Source: G963676655 sp963676655 (GTDB lineage: Bacteria > Verrucomicrobiota > Lentisphaeria > Victivallales > Victivallaceae). From it: DNA of 64,000 nt. The stretch's first letter is position 1. Every line of letters starts with the position of its first letter. The notes under the pieces were generated by a model, which saw nothing but the letters and a program-made list of their open reading frames with translations, did not search any database and was not told where the DNA came from. A program made the position numbers and the translations under genes. The DNA lies in contig CAXXKX010000002.1 of the NCBI GenBank assembly GCA_963676655.2, positions 372,001 to 436,000 of the forward strand, written 5' to 3'. Positions 51,704 through 60,509 of this stretch are shown piece after piece.

Positions 51704-52906
51704 TCAACCAAGCAATTCATTCATGAAGACTGTGCGATTTTCGCGTCGAGACAATTCCGCTGCCTGGCCGATAGCGGTCGATAACAAGCCGTGTTCGGTG
51801 GTAGAGGTGTTTTCCTCTTTACCCTGAATTGCGTCAATAAAAGCTTGTGCAAGATGCGGATCGGCTCCACCATGACCTCCGGTTTCTTCAGGAATATTAT
51901 GCAAGATTGTTTCCGCCGACCAGCGGGGACGGATCAGGATCGTACGTTCGTGGAGGCTGACTTCTGCCTGGCCTTTGGTGCCGACAATGGTATAGCGGCG
52001 ATCTGAAATTGGCGTGACAAAACATTCCATATGCATCGCTTTTACGCCGTTTTCATATTCAACGATTGCAAAACCGTTGTCATGAGTGTTTTTATCGGAG
52101 AGATACATGCAGACATCCTTGTGATAACCGTCTATATCAGCAGCATCGTCACCCCAGCCAAGTTCGGCAGGAGGATTGTAGACATCAGGACAAACATCAC
52201 GATAAGCGCATTTATCACAAGTTGGGCCAGCTTCAACGCCATTTTTGATTTCAAAAGGCAGGTTCTGAGGGTTTAAGACATCAATCCCGGCAAACGCGCT
52301 GACCTTGGCCGGTTTGGGGAAATCAAGCAGCCAGTTGAATACGTCAAAATCATGACTGCCTTTATGGATCCATAATCCTCCGCTGATTTCGTACTTGCGA
52401 TTCCAGCGTGACATGTAGGTTCTACCGCCATCGTAAAACTCACGGTTTTCGATCATGAAAACCCGTCCCAGAACTCCGTCTTGAACCAATTGCTTAAGGC
52501 GCTTGAGTACTGCAGTATGACGCAGATTGAATCCGATCATCGCAATCTTTCCGGCTGATTCAGCGGCTTTGATGATATTTTTGCAGCCCTTGACAGTTGT
52601 TGCCAAAGGTTTGTCTATCAAGCAGTTGACGCCGCTGTTTAATACGGTTACAGCATTTTCTTCGTGGTAACAGTCCGGACTGGTGATAACACAGGCATCA
52701 AGTTGTTCTTTATCAAGCATTTCCTGTAAATCAGTATATTGATTCTGTTCTCCGTTAATGGTTTTAGCTGCTTGCTTCATTCGAACCGGATTCGGATCGC
52801 AAAGCGCAACTACCTGGCAATCTTTGTGCTCGGCAAAGGTTTTGCCAAACGCATTAATTCCGCGTGAGCCGGTTCCGATAATTGCGATTTTCATTTTTCC
52901 ACTCAT
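51704..52906 (-). CDS. Gfo/Idh/MocA-family oxidoreductase with a Cys-rich insertion
   Basis: 400 residues. NAD(P)-binding Rossmann domain (KIAIIGTGSRGINAFGKTF) and the family lysine in LIDKPLATT (usually EKP). The C-terminal alpha/beta domain contains GGLWIHKGSHDFDVFNWLL, holding the catalytic His. An insertion at about residues 230-250 has C-x2-C-x5-C (CDKCAYRDVCPD), seen in some sugar-acting members and possibly metal-binding. It likely oxidises or dehydrogenates a sugar, sugar acid or inositol derivative. Downstream of a LacI regulator on the same strand (69-bp gap) and ended by a strong terminator. Confidence 0.9.
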   Translation of the reverse strand: MSGKMKIAIIGTGSRGINAFGKTFAEHKDCQVVALCDPNPVRMKQAAKTINGEQNQYTDLQEMLDKEQLDACVITSPDCYHEENAVTVLNSGVNCLIDKPLATTVKGCKNIIKAAESAGKIAMIGFNLRHTAVLKRLKQLVQDGVLGRVFMIENREFYDGGRTYMSRWNRKYEISGGLWIHKGSHDFDVFNWLLDFPKPAKVSAFAGIDVLNPQNLPFEIKNGVEAGPTCDKCAYRDVCPDVYNPPAELGWGDDAADIDGYHKDVCMYLSDKNTHDNGFAIVEYENGVKAMHMECFVTPISDRRYTIVGTKGQAEVSLHERTILIRPRWSAETILHNIPEETGGHGGADPHLAQAFIDAIQGKEENTSTTEHGLLSTAIGQAAELSRRENRTVFMNELLG

Positions 52907-52975
52907 TTTTGTTTGCCTTTCGATTTGAGTTGAAATTATCAGTTATCGTTCATCATGTTTAATGTATTATGTAAA

Positions 52976-53995
52976 TCAGGTCGATTCGCGAATTGTCAGG
53001 TGCATCGGGATGCTTACTGAACTACCAGGATAATTGCCGTGTGATCTTATTTTATCAAGCAGCATTCTGGCAACGGCTTCACCGGCTTCTCGAGTGGGCT
53101 GTGCGACTGTTGTTAATCCCGGATCTACCGCCTGGGCCAGTTCCCGGTCGTCAAAACCACAGACGGCAACATCCTCAGGGACTTTCAGCCCGGCTTTTCT
53201 GAATCCCTCAAGCATGCCGGCCGCCAGATAATCTGAATATGCTTGAACTCCATCTGGTCGCGGAGTCATTCTGGACATTTGAATGGCGGCTTCCACTCCC
53301 AGTAAGTGAATGTCGCGTAAAGATGCGCCTTTATAGGAATTTATTTCAAAAGTAACTTCTTGATATTGCAATTTTTTTAATGCGTTCCGGTATCCTGTCA
53401 AGCGGGAATTGTCGTTGATCGGGCCGGCATAGGCAATGAATTTTTTACCGCGCTCAGCCATATGCAATACGGCATCCCTTACCCCATTATTCCGGTCCAG
53501 ATAGACTGAATCGATATGTTTGATACTGTCGTGAGTTACCGCGACAACCGGGACGCCTGCTTTTTCACAAGCTTTATAAACTTTCTGGGCGAATCTGCTG
53601 CCGTCAATTAATATGATACCGGCTGGTTGTTCTTTCAGAATATCCTGAAGCTGCTTTAAAGGAGTTCCTTCAAGTTTATCGGATACATGCATGAATTGCA
53701 GGGCCACATCATAGCCGGCTTCGGTCATGATGCGATTAATTCCGACGACTTTGCCCATGTGGAGGTAATCGCATATCCAACTGCCAGAAGTAATAAATGT
53801 CAGGACAGGTACGCGAAAATTTCTACTTGTACGCAGACTGCGAGCAGCTCGGTTAGGATGATAATTCAACTCTGCGGCAGCAGAGAGTATTTTTTCTCTG
53901 GCGGCGGAGGATACATATCCTACTCCGCGCAACGCGCGACTCACTGTATTGATCGACATTCCGGTATGTTCCGCTATATCTTTAAGTCCGGTCAT
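52976..53995 (-). CDS. LacI-family transcriptional regulator
   Basis: 339 residues. N-terminal HTH (LKDIAEHTGMSINTVSRALRG) and hinge helix region (HPNRAARSLRTSR), then a periplasmic-binding-protein-like sensor domain (GVPVVAVTHDSIKHIDSV, VCGFDDRELAQAVDPGLTTV). It probably binds a sugar ligand and controls the following oxidoreductase and perhaps the fucosidase. An AACGTT-centred site overlaps its own transcript start. Confidence 0.93.
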   Translation of the reverse strand: MTGLKDIAEHTGMSINTVSRALRGVGYVSSAAREKILSAAAELNYHPNRAARSLRTSRNFRVPVLTFITSGSWICDYLHMGKVVGINRIMTEAGYDVALQFMHVSDKLEGTPLKQLQDILKEQPAGIILIDGSRFAQKVYKACEKAGVPVVAVTHDSIKHIDSVYLDRNNGVRDAVLHMAERGKKFIAYAGPINDNSRLTGYRNALKKLQYQEVTFEINSYKGASLRDIHLLGVEAAIQMSRMTPRPDGVQAYSDYLAAGMLEGFRKAGLKVPEDVAVCGFDDRELAQAVDPGLTTVAQPTREAGEAVARMLLDKIRSHGNYPGSSVSIPMHLTIREST

Positions 53996-54018
53996 TTTTA
54001 TTCCATATTAAATATCTC

Positions 54019-54057
54019 AACGTTACCACAATATACATCAGCTAAATAATAATGCAA
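54019..54057 (-). promoter_or_regulatory. lacI promoter with an overlapping LacI-type operator core
   Basis: Minus strand TTGCAT (54057-54052), 16 bp, TATATT (54035-54030). The palindrome core AACGTT (54019-54024), the typical centre of LacI-family operators, falls at the expected transcript start. This suggests autorepression. Confidence 0.5.
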
Positions 54058-54183
54058 TCAAAAAAATAAAAAAAGATTATTTTTAAGTTATTAAATAAGA
54101 ATTACCCGGTAGTTTTATAAACAGCCTTGAATTACGGTATTATTTTAAGTAATTATGCATGTTATGAGTTGGCGGTAGACACC

Positions 54184-55266
54184 TTAACCAGGAGTGACAG
54201 TTCCATTTTTTACCTTGAAAAAATCTCCAGATGGGACCATGTTTGAATTCCGGTGAATTTCTGTAAAGGTAAAAAATGCCTGTTCCGCACGGTTGATTAC
54301 CCGGAAAAAGATTTCTCTGGCTGTTTTGTCAAGTTCGCCGGTTACATCGTCAACCAGGACGACTAAAGAGTCGGAATTTCCTGTTTCAGAGCAGAGGATA
54401 TTAACCTGGGCCATTTTTAAACACAGGGATACTAGGCGGCATTGCCCGGTAGAGCCGAAACTGCGTAGCAGTTTTTCTCCGAACATGAGGTCGTATTCAT
54501 CCAGATGTGGACCGAAGCGGCTGAAGCCGCGCTGTATTTCAGCTTTTCGCTCCTTGTCATATCGCTGTACCAGGCTTTGCATATCACTTGCCGCGGCATT
54601 ATTCCTGTAACGCATAGAAAAAACACTTTCGCCGTGAAATTCTCCCAACAGTTTATTGACTTCGCTGCTTAACAGGGTTGTTACCCGACGACGTTCATTT
54701 ATCAGAAAAACGCTTTCCCGGGCCAAAACCGGTTCAAATGATTGGATTAACGCCGCATCTTTGCCGGAACGAAGCAGGGCATTGCGATTGCGCAGCGCAG
54801 CAGTGTATTGTTGCAGGGCGGTCATATATCCGGGCGACATAACTGATATGAACATATCCATGAAACGCCGGCGTTGAGCCGCTTGTCCGGTTACGACGTT
54901 GATATCGTCCGGGGCAAATACTACGGTCTTGATCCTGGTGAAGAAATCACTGGCCCGGGAAACCGGAGAGGAGTCGATCCTGAGTTTTCTTGTTCCTTCC
55001 TCGTTACAGATAACCTCCAACTCTTCGCGCCATGAATTCTTTTTCCGAATTCCGGCAGCAATCCTGAATGATTCGGTTCCCAGCATTTTCAGGTCGCGCA
55101 GACGAGTAGTACGAAACGAACGCAGCATACTGAGATAAAATATTGCTTCCAGCAAATTGGTTTTTCCCTGGCCATTGGCACCGAGAAATATATTTACCGG
55201 GGATTTTATGTCAAGATCAAGGTTCTGGTAATTGCGAAAATTGGATAATTGTAGTTTTTCCAGCAT
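54184..55266 (-). CDS. recF: DNA replication and repair protein RecF
   Basis: 360 residues from the ATG at 55266 (MLEKLQLSNFRNYQNLDLD); the upstream extension to 55392 is non-conserved. SMC-like ATPase that loads RecA at gaps. Walker A GANGQGKTNLLEAIFYL, the ABC-like signature region GSTGQCRLVSLCLKMAQ and Walker B VVLVDDVTGELD are present. dnaN, dnaA and gyrB, the usual neighbours, are absent here. It has its own promoter-like pair at 55321-55349. Confidence 0.94.
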   Translation of the reverse strand: MLEKLQLSNFRNYQNLDLDIKSPVNIFLGANGQGKTNLLEAIFYLSMLRSFRTTRLRDLKMLGTESFRIAAGIRKKNSWREELEVICNEEGTRKLRIDSSPVSRASDFFTRIKTVVFAPDDINVVTGQAAQRRRFMDMFISVMSPGYMTALQQYTAALRNRNALLRSGKDAALIQSFEPVLARESVFLINERRRVTTLLSSEVNKLLGEFHGESVFSMRYRNNAAASDMQSLVQRYDKERKAEIQRGFSRFGPHLDEYDLMFGEKLLRSFGSTGQCRLVSLCLKMAQVNILCSETGNSDSLVVLVDDVTGELDKTAREIFFRVINRAEQAFFTFTEIHRNSNMVPSGDFFKVKNGTVTPG

Positions 55267-55320
55267 TATTGTATTATCAAAAGATTTGCTTAAATATGTT
55301 CGATTTATTGATTTTTCAAT

Positions 55321-55349
55321 AATATATTCCGCAATTGTATTTCGGGCAA
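55321..55349 (-). promoter_or_regulatory. Putative promoter of recF
   Basis: Minus strand TTGCCC (55349-55344), 17 bp, TATATT (55326-55321), about 55 bp before the ATG and downstream of the terminator-like hairpin at 55401-55427. Confidence 0.45.
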
Positions 55350-55395
55350 GGAAAGATGTGAAAAAAGCGCAAATTGGTAATATAAAAAACATTAT

Positions 55396-55427
55396 AAAAA
55401 CAATTGGCGGTTTTGCACCGCCAATTG
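55396..55427 (-). terminator. Intrinsic terminator of the candidate small RNA
   Basis: Perfect 10-bp stem CAATTGGCGG / CCGCCAATTG with a 7-nt loop. On the minus strand it is followed by TTTTTATAAT. No protein gene ends here. Confidence 0.75.
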
Positions 55428-55484
55428 CCCCTCCGGAAAAACCTTTTTCCGACTTATGTCAGCCACCCAAAGAATTATTTCGTT
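55396..55484 (-). ncRNA. Candidate small RNA of about 89 nt upstream of recF
   Basis: A strong minus-strand promoter (55491-55519) is followed about 60 nt later by a textbook terminator. The predicted transcript has no start codon and forms two hairpins: CGGAAAA/UUUUCCG (55434-55451) and the terminator stem. A GGAGGGG segment lies between them. recF has a separate promoter further down, so this looks like an independent RNA; an attenuator for recF is the alternative. Confidence 0.45.
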
Positions 55485-55490
55485 AAATTT

Positions 55491-55519
55491 ATTATAATTT
55501 GTCAATTACTATTTGACAA
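55491..55519 (-). promoter_or_regulatory. Minus-strand promoter of the candidate small RNA
   Basis: TTGTCA (55519-55514), 17 bp, TATAAT (55496-55491). Its -35 overlaps the plus-strand -35 of the araC promoter within the inverted repeat TTGTCAA-N7-TTGACAA (55499-55519). Confidence 0.6.
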
Positions 55520-55541
55520 TCGCACAGATGTATACTAAATT
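55513..55541 (+). promoter_or_regulatory. Promoter of the AraC-family regulator gene
   Basis: TTGACA (55513-55518), 17 bp, TAAATT (55536-55541). It is back to back with the small-RNA promoter and immediately upstream of two AraC-type direct repeats. Confidence 0.55.
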
Positions 55542-55578
55542 AGTACAAATGCAGTTTGTGTAGTACATTTGTAGTCTG
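55541..55578 (+). promoter_or_regulatory. AraC-type operator: two 18-bp direct repeats 20 bp apart
   Basis: Repeats at 55541-55558 and 55561-55578 share TAGTACAWWTGYAGTYTG (14 identical positions). The two-turn spacing on one DNA face is typical of AraC-family sites. They lie between the -10 and the araC start, so binding would repress or autoregulate. Confidence 0.65.
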
Positions 55579-55600
55579 CTGTTGTTTTTAAGAGGTTTTA

Positions 55601-56428
55601 ATGGAAGATAACTTTCGATCAGTATTTCGTCCTGATATTGGTTTAAAATCCAAACTGCCGCTCAACTTGCAAAGCATTGGCCATCGCGTTGTGAGCCGTC
55701 CGGGGGTCATGGTTCCTCTATATATGTCTTACAGTATTGTTTTTGACTGGATTGTCAGAGGTTCAGCTCGAGCCGTTATTGATGGAGAAGAATATAACCT
55801 GTCCGCTTCTGCCTTGATGATTGTTTTACCCGGATCAACCTGTGAAGTACACTTGGAGCAGGGTACGGTTGAGGGCTGGCGACTGGCTATTGACGGCTCT
55901 GAAATGCATTCGCTGATAAATGATATGTGTTTATGGAACGGGGTTTTTCCGATTCGCGATGTCCCGGAATCGCGTTTGCGAGGGATTCTGGAAACTGCGG
56001 AAGACAACAAAAAGGAATATCCTCTGCGAATTGTCGCTGATGCCTGTGGAGTCGTCATGCATGGAGTCACGGACCGTGATAAAAGTGCCCCGGATAAATG
56101 GGTTCATGAAGCGATGAAATTGATCATGATGCAATGGCAGGATCCGGATTTGAACGTAAACACTATTGCGGACCGACTCAATATTCATCGTACCACGTTA
56201 TCTTCCCGATTCAAAGAGTATGAGAGGTGTACCGTCCTTGATCGGATCCATAAAAAACGCCTCAAAGAAGTGACGATACGACTGGAGAACAATGCTTTGA
56301 CGGTTAATGAGATTGCAACCGAGTGCGGTTTCAGCAATGCCAATTACATGATCCGCCTTTTCAAACGCCGTTACGGTTGTACTCCGGGGGATTACCGGAA
56401 GAATTTATATCAGCATATTTCTGTTTGA
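55601..56428 (+). CDS. AraC-family transcriptional regulator
   Basis: 275 residues. An N-terminal cupin-like sensor (about 20-120: WIVRGSARAVIDGEEYNLSASALMIVLPG) and a C-terminal double HTH (about 170-270: DPDLNVNTIADRLNIHRTTLSSRFKE and LTVNEIATECGFSNANYMIRLFKRRYGCTPGDYRK). AAGAGG precedes the ATG. No obvious structural gene target is adjacent; direct-repeat operators suggest autoregulation. Sugar or glycan ligands are common for such cupin-AraC proteins. Confidence 0.92.
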   Translation: MEDNFRSVFRPDIGLKSKLPLNLQSIGHRVVSRPGVMVPLYMSYSIVFDWIVRGSARAVIDGEEYNLSASALMIVLPGSTCEVHLEQGTVEGWRLAIDGSEMHSLINDMCLWNGVFPIRDVPESRLRGILETAEDNKKEYPLRIVADACGVVMHGVTDRDKSAPDKWVHEAMKLIMMQWQDPDLNVNTIADRLNIHRTTLSSRFKEYERCTVLDRIHKKRLKEVTIRLENNALTVNEIATECGFSNANYMIRLFKRRYGCTPGDYRKNLYQHISV

Positions 56429-56464
56429 CGGAGTCATTGCCCAGTATAACTGGTAATTGCTGCT

Positions 56465-56630
56465 TGACCTGAACTATTCATAAAAAATGGATGAGATGTG
56501 AAAATATGCTTAGAAGGAAAGCATCCGGTTATTTCTCAGATATAGCAGCGCCTGGGGGATTATATAAACAAATGCTTTACCTTGAGCAGCTTGCAGCAGG
56601 CATTCATAAAAATATGAATAATTCAGGTTA
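56465..56630 (+). mobile_element. 166-bp terminal-inverted-repeat element, copy 2 (MITE-like)
   Basis: Ends TGACCTGAACTATTCAT and ATGAATAATTCAGGTTA are inverted repeats (15 of 17 positions). Homologous throughout to 9007-9171, in the same orientation. Found 36 bp after the AraC gene stop, filling most of the spacer to the GPP34 gene. It has no coding capacity. Confidence 0.65.
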
Positions 56631-56729
56631 AAATGCTTTTTTGCACTTTAATATTTTGACTGCTGTGCTACATTACTTTGTCTGAATATTTTTTATAAAG
56701 AAGAAAACCTTAGAAATGCAGGTGCGGTG

Positions 56730-57380
56730 ATGCTTACTTTTGCGGAAGAGATTTACTTGCTGGCATTGGATGATGTCTCTGGCAAGATTATGGTGTCTTC
56801 AAAAAATATTGTTCTGGATCCGGCTTTGGTTGGAGCTATTCTCGCGGAACTTTCCTTTATGGGCAAGATTGACAGTGATGCTGAAAACATTTATGTGGAA
56901 GACAGCGCGCCTACTGGTAATTCGCTGCTTGATCTGGTCTTAAATAAATTTGCATTGGCCAAAACCGATTCTTTTACGATTGAACATGTGTTGCGGGTTT
57001 TGATGCATGATGCAGTCAAATTCGAAGAATTGGTCTTACAGGAATTACTTGATAAAGGAATCCTGAAAAAGGTTGAAGAAAAAATTTGCTGGTTTTTTTC
57101 GAGCCGACGCTATCCGGTTGTCGATAACAAGGAAATCGTTGATGTCGAAACCCGCCTGCGAAATATTTTAACTACCGGAGAAATTCCCGACCCCAGAGAC
57201 GTGGTCCTGATCAGTTTGGTTGACGCTTGTGACCTTTTCCGGGAGATATTGTCACCGCGCGAGTACAAACGTTGTGAAAAGAGAATTGCCGAACTTGCTA
57301 AAATGGATATGGTCGCGTCCAAGATCAAGGGAATTATCTACCAGATTCAGGAAATAGCCAATTTAACCCCATATATTTAA
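56730..57380 (+). CDS. GPP34-family (GOLPH3-like) protein
   Basis: 216 residues. Clear GPP34 pattern: MLTFAEEIYLLALDDVSGK, the strand IVLDPALVGAILAELSFMGKI, LDKGILKKVEEKICWFFSSRRYP and a C-terminal helical bundle. Eukaryotic GOLPH3 binds phosphatidylinositol-4-phosphate at the Golgi; bacterial members are mostly uncharacterised and common in actinobacteria. The ATG at 56730 with AGGTG upstream is preferred to the adjoining GTG. No related gene nearby. Confidence 0.88.
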   Translation: MLTFAEEIYLLALDDVSGKIMVSSKNIVLDPALVGAILAELSFMGKIDSDAENIYVEDSAPTGNSLLDLVLNKFALAKTDSFTIEHVLRVLMHDAVKFEELVLQELLDKGILKKVEEKICWFFSSRRYPVVDNKEIVDVETRLRNILTTGEIPDPRDVVLISLVDACDLFREILSPREYKRCEKRIAELAKMDMVASKIKGIIYQIQEIANLTPYI

Positions 57381-57442
57381 GTTTGATTTTATGAACAAAA
57401 CGAAAAGCCGGGGCATTTAATTCTGGTTAAAAAATTTCAGAT

Positions 57443-57462
57443 GGTAAATTGATATATTTACC
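57443..57462 (+). promoter_or_regulatory. Inverted repeat GGTAAAT-N6-ATTTACC before purL
   Basis: Perfect 7-bp arms about 60 bp upstream of the purL ATG. A possible operator; no known regulator can be named. Confidence 0.3.
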
Positions 57463-57521
57463 CGACCGGAAGCAAAAAGAGAAAAAGTATTATTGAGAAA
57501 ATTATCAATATCAGGAGAGAA

Positions 57522-60485
57522 ATGAATTATAGAATTGAAATTTCGCATTTGCCGCAATGGCGTGACGCGAGAGGTGAAGGTGTGAAACAGCAGATCGCGG
57601 ATTTCCTCGGTTTGCAGGTGGATGAAGTGAAAACGCGTGACGTCTATACAGTTAGTGCGGATATCGATGACCGGCAGGCCGCCAGGGTTGCTCAGGAACT
57701 GGCCAACCCGGTATTGCAGTCCGGAGTCGTCGGAGAAAGTAAATATTCCGGTTCTGACGCTTGTGACTGGTTGATCGCAGTTGGTTTTCGTCCCGGTGTG
57801 ACAGATAATGTCGGGCGTTCGGCTCAGGAGGCTATTGGCGATATTATCGGCCGTAAGCTGCGCGAGGATGAATTTGTTTTCAGTTCGGTTGAATATATGA
57901 TCTATAATAAATCCCTTGCCCGGAGCAGTGCTGAGCATATAGCTTGCGACCTGCTCGCTAACGAGCTGATCGAATCGGTCAAAGTTTTTTCCGGTCAGGA
58001 AATCGCGGATGCCCCGATTCCGCTGAATCTGCCGTTTGTTCAAGGCGAAGGCGGCGGTGAAGTCCGGGAGATTGATCTTGAAGTCAGTGACGATGAACTT
58101 ATGGAGATCAGCCGCAAAGGTATCCTGGCTTTGACTCTTGAAGAGATGAAATCGATCCAGCAGTATTTCCGCAATGCTGACGGTCGTGAAGATGTCGGGC
58201 TGAAATCCTGCCCGACTGACGTTGAACTGGAAGTTCTGGCTCAGACATGGAGTGAGCACTGCAAACATAAAATTTTTGCCGCTGAGATTGATTACGAAGA
58301 CGAAAATGGCGAAGTAAGCAAGATTGTCTCCTGTTACAAAACATTTATCATGAAAAGCACCCGCGAGATTGAAGAGGAAGTTGACTGGCTGGTTTCTGTT
58401 TTCCATGATAACGCCGGGGTAATTGCTTTCAATGACAAAATTGACCTGGTATACAAAGTTGAAACCCATAACAGCCCGTCGGCGCTCGATCCTTACGGCG
58501 GCGCGATGACCGGGATTGTCGGAGTTAACCGTGACCCGATGGGAACCGGGCAGGGGGCAAATCTCCTGATCAATGTCTGGGGATATTGTCTCGGATCGCC
58601 GTTTACCGCCGAATCTGAAGTTCCTGAAGGCCTGTTGCCTCCCCGTCGTTTGCGCGACGGTATTCACAAAGGCGTTATCGACGGAGGGAACCAGAGCGGG
58701 ATTCCCTACGGTCTTGGCTGGGAATATTTTGAAGAACGTTATCTTGGTAAACCGCTGGTTTACTGCGGAACGGTTGGAACACTGCCGAAGCAGATCGGGC
58801 AGGTCAAAGGACATGAAAAATCCATTAAGCCCGGCGATTTGATCGTTATGGCCGGCGGCCGTATCGGCAAAGACGGAATTCATGGCGCGACTTTCTCCAG
58901 CGAGGAGCTGCATCAGGACAGTCCGACTGCTGCCGTACAGATTGGCGACCCGATTACCCAGAAAAAAATGAGTGATTTTATCTACGAAGCCAGGGCTCTC
59001 AGTCTCTACCGTTTTGTCACTGATAACGGTGCCGGCGGTTTATCCTCAAGCGTTGGTGAAATGGCCGAACTCTGTGGCGGCTGCCGGATGGATCTGGCCA
59101 AAGCCCCGCTGAAATACGCCGGTTTGACTCCCTGGGAAATTCTTGTTTCCGAAGCCCAGGAACGTATGAGCTTTGCGGTGCCGCCGGAAAATATCGAAGA
59201 ATTCAAGCAGCTAGCGGCACATCGTGATGTTGAAGTAACGGTCATGGGAGAATTTACTGATAACGGCAAATTCCATATGATGTATGAAGATCGGACCGTG
59301 GCCAATCTGGATATTGAATTTATGCATGACGGTCTGCCGCGTATGCAGCTCAAAGCTAAATGGGAGCCGCCGGTCCACCCGGAACCGGAAGTCGGAACCC
59401 GTGGTCTTGGCGCGGATGTGCTTGCTTTGCTGGCTCGTCTTAACGTCTGTTCCGATGAGTACAAAGCACGGCAGTATGACCATGAGGTTAAGGGCTTGAG
59501 TGTGGTAAAACCCTTTATCGGCGTCAGCCGCGATGTTGTTTCCGACGCTACTGTAACCATGCCAGAACAGCTTAGCACCGAAGGTATTATTCTGGCCGCC
59601 GGTATCCTGCCGCGTTACAGCGATATCGATACTTATCACATGATGGCTTCGATCATAGATTTGGCAATTCGCCGGGTGATCGCGGTTGGCGGTAAACTTG
59701 GCCATATTGCGGGTCTTGACAACTTTTGTTGGCCCGACCCGGTTCAGAGTGAAAAAACTCCTGACGGTGAATATAAACTTGCCCAGCTGGTTCGCGCCAA
59801 TCAGGCGCTGTATGATTATACCAAAGCCTTCCAGACTCCGTGTATATCCGGTAAGGACAGTATGAAAAACGACAGCACTCGCGGCGGCATAAAGATTTCA
59901 ATTCCGCCGACCGTATTGTTCAGCGTTATTTCCCGGATGGAAGACATAACAAAATCTGTGACTCTGGATGCTAAAAAGCCCGGAGATCTGGTATATGTGA
60001 TCGGTGAGACAAAGTCGGAACTTGGCGGCGGCGAATTCCTCTATATGCTGGGATATACCGGTAACGACGTGCCGAAAGTCGATGCCGATTACGCAAAACA
60101 GATTTTCAAAGCTGTTTCCGATGTAACCGAAGCCGAACTGGCGCACTCGCTGCATACTCCGGCCTCCGGCGGACTCGGTGTCGGTTTCGCGAAAAAGGCG
60201 ATAGCCGGTCGGCTTGGTATGAAAATTGATTTGGACAAGGTTCCGTCAGCCGGCGGACTTGCTCCGTATGAAGTATTGTTTTCTGAAAGCAACAGCCGTT
60301 TCATTATGACGGTTGCTCCACAGGACGCGGCTCAGGTGGAGGCTTTGCTTGCTGATGTTCCGTTTGCCCGGGTAGGCGAGGTTACTGACCGCGGCGTTTT
60401 GGAATTGGTATCTAAAGGAGAAGTATCAGAAGTTGCAATCGATGCAATGGTGTCAGCATATAAATCACCCCTGGCGGGAATTTAA
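57522..60485 (+). CDS. purL: Phosphoribosylformylglycinamidine synthase, PurS-PurL fusion
   Basis: 987 residues, longer than stand-alone PurL (about 740) and shorter than the full PurL-PurQ fusion (about 1290). The first roughly 190 residues are PurS-like (IEISHLPQWRDARGEGVKQ, then QVDEVKTRDVYTV). The PurL core has SEHCKHKIF, KVETHNSPSALDPYGGAMTG, VNRDPMGTGQGANL, GGNQSGIPYG, DNGAGGLSSSVGEMAELCGG and SGKDSMKN. The glutaminase domain (PurQ) is missing, so a separate PurQ must supply ammonia. CAGGAGAG SD. Acts in de novo purine synthesis. Confidence 0.93.
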   Translation: MNYRIEISHLPQWRDARGEGVKQQIADFLGLQVDEVKTRDVYTVSADIDDRQAARVAQELANPVLQSGVVGESKYSGSDACDWLIAVGFRPGVTDNVGRSAQEAIGDIIGRKLREDEFVFSSVEYMIYNKSLARSSAEHIACDLLANELIESVKVFSGQEIADAPIPLNLPFVQGEGGGEVREIDLEVSDDELMEISRKGILALTLEEMKSIQQYFRNADGREDVGLKSCPTDVELEVLAQTWSEHCKHKIFAAEIDYEDENGEVSKIVSCYKTFIMKSTREIEEEVDWLVSVFHDNAGVIAFNDKIDLVYKVETHNSPSALDPYGGAMTGIVGVNRDPMGTGQGANLLINVWGYCLGSPFTAESEVPEGLLPPRRLRDGIHKGVIDGGNQSGIPYGLGWEYFEERYLGKPLVYCGTVGTLPKQIGQVKGHEKSIKPGDLIVMAGGRIGKDGIHGATFSSEELHQDSPTAAVQIGDPITQKKMSDFIYEARALSLYRFVTDNGAGGLSSSVGEMAELCGGCRMDLAKAPLKYAGLTPWEILVSEAQERMSFAVPPENIEEFKQLAAHRDVEVTVMGEFTDNGKFHMMYEDRTVANLDIEFMHDGLPRMQLKAKWEPPVHPEPEVGTRGLGADVLALLARLNVCSDEYKARQYDHEVKGLSVVKPFIGVSRDVVSDATVTMPEQLSTEGIILAAGILPRYSDIDTYHMMASIIDLAIRRVIAVGGKLGHIAGLDNFCWPDPVQSEKTPDGEYKLAQLVRANQALYDYTKAFQTPCISGKDSMKNDSTRGGIKISIPPTVLFSVISRMEDITKSVTLDAKKPGDLVYVIGETKSELGGGEFLYMLGYTGNDVPKVDADYAKQIFKAVSDVTEAELAHSLHTPASGGLGVGFAKKAIAGRLGMKIDLDKVPSAGGLAPYEVLFSESNSRFIMTVAPQDAAQVEALLADVPFARVGEVTDRGVLELVSKGEVSEVAIDAMVSAYKSPLAGI

Positions 60486-60509
60486 GACAAAATAATAAGG
60501 TGACGGTGT

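Noticed and set aside
57417..58913. 498-codon open frame antisense to purL
   Set aside because: It lies wholly opposite the conserved PurS-PurL sequence, has no domain, and its composition (Phe/Asn/Asp-rich) is what the reverse strand of this GC-skewed coding frame gives.
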